Shown here in pieces: positions 55,929 to 64,000 of a stretch of DNA of 64,000 nt. The notes under the pieces were generated by a model. It did not search any database and was not told the origin of the DNA. It saw only the letters and a list, made by a program, of their open reading frames with translations. Source of the stretch: Sanderia malayensis (lineage: Eukaryota > Cnidaria > Scyphozoa > Semaeostomeae > Pelagiidae); assembly GCA_013076295.1 (NCBI GenBank), contig RQOL01000797.1, forward strand, positions 62,001 to 126,000, written 5' to 3'. Every line of letters begins with the position of its first letter. Within the stretch, counting starts at the first letter, position 1. Both the position numbers and the translations under genes were made by a program.

Positions 55929-58399
55929 ATTAAATTAGGCAATATTATTGTAAATGTTATTGCTTGGCCTCAATAGCAACAACAATTGAAATAATTATAG
56001 CCCTGTGTAAAGCTGCAACACAAAGAAGTAAATATTATGTATTTAAAGAGTATGGTAGTGTTAAGTATAGTGTTGTAAATAAATCATTGTTATAAAAGTA
56101 ATGCTATGTAATATAATGTAAATTTTATGAAAACCCTCACGTTAAACTGCGCTCGTTTCTGTAATGTGAACAGCTACTAAAATGGAAGAAAGTAAATTGA
56201 AATCAAAATTATTGTTGACATGAATAAACGAATCATAAAAAGAGGCTCCGAAAACCTGTACGTAATGAAAATTAACTTGTTGAATCCAGGGCAGTTATCA
56301 AGAATTCAACAAATTTGGTTACAGGTTAAATTTGTTAAAAACGGCGCCATAAATGTTTCTTCATAATATTCCAGATGCATAAAAAAAATGATGTTTTTAT
56401 CCGTGGTAAAGAGTAGCTCGCTGCACATAGGTTACATTTAAAAATCATAAGTAACGAAGATATCATTTCATAATTATTGAAAGAAGTTTGTAAAAGGGAG
56501 GTGTCCGTTATTTGAAAATCGACCAAAGTGGGCCTCTTTTTATAAAGTAAACAAATAATTAAAGAGGTATAGTGAGAAGGAAAAACTGCAATGAATAAAT
56601 TCATTTCTTACCGAGCCTTGTGTCTTTCAAAACTATGGTAAGAAAAGAAAGATAATAGTTATTAATAAACTTGAAATAAATATTTAATAAAAAATATGAT
56701 GCCTGAACAACACGTAACCTGTTCTTGCCATGAAATGCATAGAAATAAGAACAAAATATAATGACATTTATTAAGGGAAATAGCGATGAAAAAGCTGTTT
56801 AGGTTATAATGATAGGTTGCTAGAAAAAACAACATTCGTAATACTTACTCAGCGATAAATAATTCAATATAATTATATCCTATCGATAACTTCGACAACT
56901 AAATTAAATTAGGCAAAATCTAATTGTGCGAATAATCAGAGGCGGGATTTCTATTGTACTATACAGCTCCCACGATTGGTTTATACACGTCAGGTGCTTA
57001 AAAAGGCGGGAAACTTGTTAGTGAAAAGGGAATTCCCCTCATCCCTCAGAGTTAAAAAGGTAGGAGGGCGAAATTGCACGTGAAATTGAATGACATCATT
57101 ACATCTACATCATGGCAATGGCATGCCAAGTATAGTTTGATGAGGAAGAAACGCATGGTGAGAATCCAACTGCATCTTCTTAAATCATTTCCATCTGAAG
57201 AGTATGTATAAAGTATTTTGACTCACTGTTCAAAATGTGTTCACTCCAGTTTCATTTTCTGAGTTTAGATTGCAAAAATCGCTTAAAAAAGAATCATACT
57301 GGGAATAATGACCACCGTTATCTGGTGCAACTGCAACATCGCATTCATGAAAGTGAATACCATGCATTGGGTAAGTTATTAAGTGAAGGTTTTGCAACGA
57401 AATCATGTCAACATTTATAACTGATAAAGCTTTCTGAATTATTAAAAATGTGCTTGAAATATTAAAAATACTGGAACATATAATTTGGAACATTTGGAAC
57501 ATATAAAATAGAACATTTGGAACATATAATATGAACAAATATATTAGGAATAATAAAACTTTGACCATGCATGAACAAAAAATGTGAAATGTTTTAAAAA
57601 AAATTTTGTATGGAAAAGTGGATAATTTTACTTTATATTTTGTGTTAATGTAGTGGTTTTGATTTCATGATTGTCTCTTTCATGCATGGTCAAAAACAGG
57701 ACATGTGTAAATTAGTTAAGAAACTATTTACACATGTCCTGCATAATTTTTATAGCCCTTTGGGTGGGCATGGCCACCATCAAAGTTCTAGAAAATTCTT
57801 GGGTGGCCTTCCCACCCCTTTTCTCTTGTTTTGCCTTTCTTTGGCCTCTGCCAATTTTAATAAAGGCCTCCTTCTGTGATCTGTGAATACACAATTATGT
57901 TACAGGTTTTTTTTTGGTGGAAGGATATTATACAATATCTGGAAGATATCAATAGAACAACTGAGCTTCAAATACAGAAGGTATACTTACACTATGTCTT
58001 TTGTGGGGAGTCTCCTCCCCTCCTTGTCGTTCAAGGAGAACTTTTTGTTCCTGCCCAATTCTTCGAATTGGGCAGCACATTCCCTCTTGAGACTAAAAAT
58101 GTCTCTGTATGTTATTTCCTAGGATACAAAAGTAAAGAATGACAGAATTGAATTAATTATAGTGAAGTGCTTAAAAACTGATGAAATATGAATTAATATA
58201 TTAGCTATAATTACTTTGACTTTATCACCAAGCCATACAACTATTTTTTTTTCTGGCTCAGGCTTTCTTTTAGCACTTGTAGCCATAGCGAACCTTAAAG
58301 CAAACAAATAAAAGTAGTTTTTCTTTAATCATTGATATGTGAAAAAAGAATATATTTACATGAAGCAGTACTGTTGCAAAATAATATAATATCATACAA
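55929..58399. other. AT-rich region without a supported gene
   Basis: Short open frames at 57230-57568, 57667-57879 and 57876-58142 show no domain. The region includes several hairpins (see 57697-57741) and the palindrome GCCCAATTCTTCGAATTGGGC near 58054. The Helitron 5' end should lie in its left part but I could not place it. Confidence 0.4.
57697..57741. other. Strong inverted repeat (about 20-bp stem)
   Basis: CAGGACATGTGTAAATTAGT is followed after a loop of about five bases by its near-perfect reverse complement (ACTATTTACACATGTCCTG), with one unpaired base. Its role is unknown. Confidence 0.8.
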
Positions 58400-59430
58400 A
58401 ATCAAAGGATAGTTACCAAACTGCAAATACTGGAAAAGCAATAAGATAATAGTGATTCAAATCATAAGCAGTAAGTTATACATATGCTTTGTGAACATAA
58501 TATTAATGGAGAATCTCATTATGTAAATGACATTGAAAGAAAAGTACATACCAAAATATGAACAAAGTAGAAATCAAAGGCCAAACTGGAAAGAGTGGAA
58601 AAAGAATAAGATAATTGTGGTTGAAATGGTAAGTAGTAAGTTATACCTACGCTTGGTGAAGATAATAGTAATGGAGAATCTCATTATCTTATTAACATGG
58701 AAATGAAAGCACATACCGAAAATCTGAAGAAAATTAAAAATAAAGGGCAACTGCCAAACTGCAAATACTGGAAAAAGATAATTGTGATTTAAATGGTAAG
58801 TAGTAATTAATACATGTGGTTGGTGATCATAATAGTAATGGAAAATCTCATTATCTAATTAACATTGAACTGAAAGTACATACCGAAAATCTGAACGAAA
58901 TAAAAATGAAAGGGCAACTGCCAAACTGCAAATACTGAAAAAGAAGAAGATAATTGTGATTTAAATGCTAAGTAGTAAGTTGTACATATGCTTGGTGAAG
59001 ACAATAGTAATGGAGAACCTCGTTATGCAAGTAATATTGAACTGAAAGTACATACCGAAAATATGCTAAACAAAATAAAAATCAATGGGCAGGGCAACTG
59101 CCAAACTGCAAATACTGGAAAAAGAATAAGATAATTGTGATTTAAATGCTAAGTAGTAAATTGTACATATGCTTGGTGAAGACAATAGTAATGGAGAACC
59201 TCGTTATGCAAGTAATATTGAACTGAAAGTACATACCAAAAATATGCTAAACAAAATAAAAATCAATGGGCAGGGCAACTGCCAAACTGCAAGTACTGGA
59301 AAAAGAATAAGATAATTGTGATTGAAATGGTAAGTAGTAAGTTACACATCTGGTTGGTGATCATAATAGTAAAGGAAAATCTCATTATCCAAATAGCATT
59401 GAACTGAAAGTACATACCGAAATATTTTTT
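58400..59430. repeat. Tandem repeat with a unit of about 165-182 bp, about six copies
   Basis: The unit holds CCAAACTGCAAATACTGG, AAGATAATTGTGATTTAAAT, AGTAGTAAGTTGTACATATG, AATAGTAATGGAGAA and TGAACTGAAAGTACATACC. The last motif recurs at about 58543, 58708, 58875, 59047, 59228 and 59409. Copies diverge, with the fourth and fifth most alike. Confidence 0.9.
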
Positions 59431-60395
59431 TCTTCACTATAGGAAGGTTCAACAACGAAAACTAAACGAAGACTGGAAAAGGAGTATCATCAGTGATTAA
59501 ATACATGGAAATACATAGTTGTGCATGTATGGGCATGAGAAATAATAAAAAGTAATAAATTTGGGCATTAGTTGTAAATGTCTTTATTAATATGTAAAAG
59601 TAAAAATTATTAGTAATGAGTTAAAAACAATTTACCTGTTGACTTGTGGCTCTACTTTTGACAGTGATGAACACGAACGGAAAATATTTTTGGCGCGTTG
59701 CGTTGTGAAGATAATTTTGCATATGAACACCATGGCAACAGATTGAAGATGGCCTCGTATAATAAAATATAGATAACTGAAATCGAGGCCTCCTGGAAAT
59801 GTCACAGAATGCGTAAATATTGTTAATATGTGTGGTGGAAATACCCTGGTAGTGGCCTGATAGTGTGAAATTTAGTTATGAGAAATGACTACAAAAATGA
59901 AGACTTTTCAAGAGAAGCATATGTAATGTTGCACGCTTCACTGGTAAATTATATTCAGGTAAATAGTACATTTATGTTGTAAGATATACAGTTTTTGTTG
60001 CAACTATAAAATTTATAAGTTGAAGTCATCTTCTTTCAACCTTTGTTGTGTGTTCTTAATATTCTATCATCAATCATGCATCTTCTTCATTCTCTGTGTA
60101 TTTATCAATGAAGAGTACTACAAAGTATAAAGTATAAAAATATATTAACAATATTTCTATACTAGAAAGTATAGAAATATATTAACAAATTGGAGAACAT
60201 ATGATTGCCTACAAAGACTTAAAAAACTGCTTGAACATACTATTCAATGCAACATGAAAAATAAAATTACAAATACAATGCTACATCATACTCAAAAATA
60301 CTATACATGACCATGCAATACTATACTGTGTGATACTGTATATATACAATCATGCAATACTATCTTGTATCACATTATCTAATATATATGTTGTA
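59431..60395. other. AT-rich spacer
   Basis: No gene recognised. Short local repeats such as AGTATAGAAATATATTAACA occur near 60135-60190. Confidence 0.35.
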
Positions 60396-60801
60396 TATTA
60401 TCAAGAAACATTGACTGATAGGGTGCACTTCGTGCGCTGCATTCGCTTCGCTCATGCCTCATTCAACCCCACGTACAATGGGTTAGCTCGCTGCGCTCGC
60501 CTGTCTATCTATTATCAAGAAACATTGACTGATAGGGCGCACTTCGTGCGCTGCATTCGCTTCGCTCGTGCCTCTTTCAACCCCACATACAATGGGTTAG
60601 CTCGCTACGCTCGCCTGTCTATCTATTATTACGAAACATTGACTGATAGGGCGCACTTCGTGCGCTGCATTCGCTTCGCTCATGCCTCTTTCAACCCCAC
60701 GTACAATGGGTTAGCTCGCTGCGCTCGCATGTCTCTCTATCATCAAGAAACATTGACTGATAGGGCGCACTTTGTGCGCTGCATTCGCTTACGCTTATGC
60801 C
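60396..60801 (+). repeat. 114-bp satellite, about four units
   Basis: The same family and orientation as the array at 34531-42770. It begins inside a unit at TATTATCAAGAAACATTGAC and ends at CGCTTATGCC, where (CATA)n begins. Confidence 0.95.
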
Positions 60802-60841
60802 CATACATACATACATACATACACACATACACACATACCTA
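60802..60841 (+). repeat. (CATA)n / (CACA) microsatellite
   Basis: A short run of CATACATACATAC with ACACATAC variants directly follows the satellite. It is the same join as in the inverted modules at 13265-13645. Confidence 0.95.
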
Positions 60842-60845
60842 CAAG

Positions 60846-63556
60846 TGTGAATGAATGTTAATATCACTGAAAACAAGCAAATGCATGTGCCTTTTACTTA
60901 GTTTCAGCTGTAATAACGTGGATTCATGTGCAATTAGTGTGAATGAATGTTAATATCACTGAAAACAAACAAATGCATGTGTCTTTTACTTAGTTTCAGC
61001 TGTAATAACGTGGATTCATGTGCAATTAGTGTGAATGAATGTTAATATCACTGAAAACAAGCAAATGCATGTGTCTTTTATTTAGTTTCAGCTGTAATAA
61101 CGTGGATTCATGTGCAATTAGTGTGAATGAATGTTAATATCACTGAAAACAAGCAAATGCATGTGTCTTTTACTTAGTTTCAGCTGTAATAACGTGGATT
61201 CATGTGCAATTAGTGTGAATGAATGTTAATATCACTGAAAACAAGCAAATGCATGTGTCTTTTACTTAGTTTCAGCTGTAATAACGTGGATTCATGTGCA
61301 ATTAGTGTGAATGAATGTTAATATCACTGAAAACAAGCAATGCATGTGTCTTTTACTTAGTTTCAGCTGTAATAACGTGGATTCATGTGCAATTAGTGTG
61401 AATGAATGTTAATATCACTGAAAACAAGCAATTGCATGTGTCTTTATTTAGTTTCAGCTGTAATAACGTGGATTCATTTGCAATTAGTGTGAATGAATGT
61501 TAATATCACTGAAAACAAGCAAATGCATGTGTCTTTTACGTAGTTTTAGCTGTCATAACGTGGATACATGTGCAATTAGTGTGAATGAATGTTAATATCA
61601 CTGAAAACAAGCAAATGCATGTGCTTTTACTTAGTTTCAGCTGTAATAACGTGGATTCATGTGCAATTAGTGTGAATGAATGTTAATATCACTGAAAACA
61701 AACAAATGCATGTGTCTTTTATTTAGTTTCAGCTGTAATAACGTGGATTCATGTGCAATTAGTGTGAATGAATGTTAATATCACTGAAAACAAGCAAATG
61801 CATGTGTCTTTTATTTAGTTTCAGCTGTAATAACGTGGATTCATGTGCAATTAGTGTGAATGAATGTTAATATCACTGAAAACAAGCAAATGCATGTGTC
61901 TTTTACTTAGTTTCAGCTGTAATAACGTGGATTCATGTGCAATTAGTGTGAATGAATGTTAATATCACTGAAAACAAGCAAATGCATGTGTCTTTTACTT
62001 AGTTTCAGCTGTAATAACGTGGATTCATGTGCAATTAGTGTGAATGAATGTTAATATCACTGAAAACAAGCAAATGCATGTGTCTTTTATTTAGTTTCAG
62101 CTGTAATAACGTGGATTCATGTGCAATTAGTGTGAATGAATGTTAATATCACTGAAAACAAGCAAATGCATGTGTCATTTACTTAGTTTCATCTGTAATA
62201 ACGTGGATTCATGTGCAATTAGTGTGAATGAATGTTAATATCACTGAAAACAAGCAAGTGCATGTGCCTTTTACTTAGTTTCAGCTGTAATAACGTGGAT
62301 TCATGTGCAATTAGTGTGAATGAATGTTAATATCACTGAAAACAAGCAAATGCATGTGTCTTTTATTTAGTTTCAGCTGTAATAACGTGGATTCATTTGC
62401 AATTAGTGTGAATGAATGTTAATATCACTGAAAACAAGCAAATGCATGTGTCTTTTACGTAGTTTTAGCTGTCATAACGTGGATACATGTGCAATTAGTG
62501 TGAATGAATGTTAATATCACTGAAAACAAGCAAATCCATGTGTATTTTACTTAGTTTCAGCTGTAATAAGTTGGATTCATGTGCAATTAGTGTGAATGAA
62601 AGTTAACATCACTGAAAACAAGCAAATGCATGTGTCTTTTACTTAGTTTCAGCTGTAATAACGTGGATTCAGGTGTAATTAGTGTGAATGAATGTTAATA
62701 TCACTGAAAACAAGCAAATGCATGTGTCTTTTACTTCGTTTCAGCTGTAATAACGTGGATTCATGTGCAATTAGTGTGAATGAATGTTAATATCACTGAA
62801 AACAAGTAAATGCATGTGTCTTATACTTAGTTTCAGCTGTAGTAACGTGGATTCATGTGCAATTAGTGTGAATGAATGTTAATATCACTGAAAATAAGCA
62901 AATGCATGTATCTTTTACTTAGTTTCAGCTGTAATAACGTGGATTCATGCGCAATTAGTGTGAATGAATGTTAATATCACTGAAAACAAGCAAATGCATG
63001 TGTCTTTTACTTAATTTTAGCTGTAATAACGTAGAAACATGTGCCATTAGTTTGAATGAATGTTAATATCAATGAAAACAAGCAAATGGATGTGTCTTTT
63101 ACTTAGTTTCTGCTGTAATAACGTGGATTCATGTGCAATTAGTGTGAATGAATGTTAATATCACTGAAAACAAGCAAATGCATGTGTCTTTTACTTAGTT
63201 TTAGCTGTAATAACGTGAATTCATATGCAATTAGTGTGAATGAATGTTAATATCACTGAAAACAAGCAAATGCATGTGTCTTTTATTTAGTTTCAGCTGT
63301 AATAACGTAGATTCATGTGCAATTAGTGTCAATGAATGTTAATATCACTGAAAACAAGCAAATGCGTGTGTCATTTACTTAGTTTCATCTGTAATAACGT
63401 GGATTCATGTGCAATTAGTGTGAATGAATGTTAATATCACTGAAAACAAGCAAATGCATGTGCCTTTTACTTAGTTTCAGCTGTAATAACGTGGATTCAT
63501 GTGCAATTAGTGTGAATGAATGGTAATATCACTGAAAACAAGCAAATGCATGTGTC
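60846..63556 (+). repeat. 92-bp satellite array, about 29 units
   Basis: The unit holds TGTGAATGAATGTTAATATC, ACTGAAAACAAGCAAATGCA, TGTGTCTTTTACTTAGTTTC, AGCTGTAATAACGTGGATTC and ATGTGCAATTAG. A variant pair (CTTTTACGTAGTTTTAGCTG with GTCATAACGTGGATACATG) recurs at 61531 and 62450, ten units apart. Another variant (GTGTCATTTACTTAGTTTCA) recurs at 62172 and 63367, thirteen units apart, so blocks have been duplicated. The array stops abruptly at a LINE tail. Confidence 0.97.
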
Positions 63557-64000
63557 TTTATTATTATTATTATTATTTTTATTATTCGGTTTTACCCACA
63601 GTTTCTATTGTAGCAATATCTGCTGCAATTTGCTCAACTGTGAACTATTTATGTCTTTCACTATTGTTTGTTATAAAAAGTCTCTAAGTTAGTTGTAAGT
63701 AAGAAAGATTTTAAAGTTGTTTTAAATTTGTCATTATCTGCAATAGATCTAATGTGCAAAGGTAACCGATTCCAATACATTGGTCCAGCATTACTAAACG
63801 ACCTATTTCCGTAATTTGTGTTAGTTACGTCTACCTTTAGAATAAGATTTCGATAATTTAGCAAATATAACTTGCTTTTTATAACGCTTGGTGCTTCTCC
63901 CCATACGCACTGGTGAACTATTACACATATTTTAAAAACGATTCTTTCCTTCACTTTCAACCAATGTAATTGTAAAAGCAGATCATGAAGAGGCTTGTGG
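63557..64000 (-). mobile_element. LINE 3' end inserted at the edge of the 92-bp satellite
   Basis: In minus orientation an ORF2 C-terminal frame enters from the right edge and stops at 63661. It is followed by about 70 bp of 3' UTR and an (AAT)n tail at 63557-63590 that abuts the satellite. A simple-repeat tail is typical of CR1-like LINEs, which insert by target-primed reverse transcription. Confidence 0.8.
63661..64000 (-). CDS. LINE ORF2 C-terminal region (partial)
   Basis: The frame is open from the window edge (HKPLHDLLLQLHWLKVKERI) through VFKICVIVHQCVWGEAPSVI to SNAGPMYWNRLPLHIRSI and KFKTTLKSFLL, ending at 63661. The succession of LHWL-x-VKERI, aP, WN-x-LP and FK-x-x-LK is usual at the C terminus of CR1/Jockey-type ORF2 proteins, after the reverse transcriptase. 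An ATG at 63960 exists, but the frame clearly extends upstream, so it is not the start. No damage is visible in this part. The element lies at a different site and strand from the LINE at 9430-10755 and covers a later part of ORF2. Confidence 0.75.
   Translation of the reverse strand, partial: HKPLHDLLLQLHWLKVKERIVFKICVIVHQCVWGEAPSVIKSKLYLLNYRNLILKVDVTNTNYGNRSFSNAGPMYWNRLPLHIRSIADNDKFKTTLKSFLLTTNLETFYNKQ

Noticed and set aside
1..64000. tRNA, rRNA or snRNA genes
   Set aside because: I searched by eye for the conserved boxes and found none that I could support; a covariance-model scan would be needed to exclude them.

Overview
The window is eukaryotic, from an animal genome. It has no operons or bacterial gene packing. 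It carries GT-AG introns in several coding blocks, Ty3/gypsy-like LTR elements, piggyBac, Helitron and LINE sequences, and several satellite arrays. The mix suggests an invertebrate, plausibly a cnidarian. That is inference from the repeat types; no host gene here is diagnostic. Almost all recognisable coding sequence belongs to mobile elements.

Layout. 1-1702 (minus): 5' end of an LTR retroelement, with LTR, primer-binding site and a long open gag that runs off the left edge. 1711-4272 (plus): a broken, intron-containing gene with a Josephin-like block followed by a ULP1/C48-like cysteine peptidase block. 4441-6921: a 55-bp minisatellite. 7160-7483: a MITE. 9430-10755: a 5'-truncated LINE. 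10856-11842 (minus): a protein kinase pseudogene that keeps its catalytic motifs. 12900-13645: a TATTGTAGGG-type repeat and (TATG)n carrying two single modules of the satellite that dominates 34.6-42.8 kb.

14221-33645 is one large, old minus-strand gypsy-like element with gag, protease, RT, RNase H, integrase, chromodomain and an envelope-like glycoprotein. Three later insertions break it. A plus-strand gypsy element (16432-21785, TSD AACG) sits in the env gene. A piggyBac element (23453-26568, TTAA) and a non-autonomous TTAA element (26731-28464) both sit in the integrase.

33872-34386 is a second MITE with TA duplications. 34531-42770 is an array of a 114-bp satellite with dimeric and 16-mer higher-order structure; four more units lie at 60396-60801. 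Between these arrays is a decayed Helitron with introns (exons from 55928 down to 44830). Its last intron carries a 5.7-kb DNA transposon (45576-51309) encoding a 986-residue zinc-finger, putative DDE protein, flanked by a 203-bp direct duplication of Helitron exon/intron. The right end holds a ~170-180-bp tandem repeat (58400-59430), a 92-bp satellite (60846-63556), and a LINE 3' end running off the right edge (63557-64000).

The genes do not form a pathway. The window records successive transposition and satellite expansion. The points most worth a second look are the chromodomain joined to an envelope-like ORF, the zinc-finger transposon with its long flanking duplication and repeated TTAGCCAC motifs, the Josephin-like plus ULP1-like gene, and the sudden change in base-level quality inside the 114-bp array.
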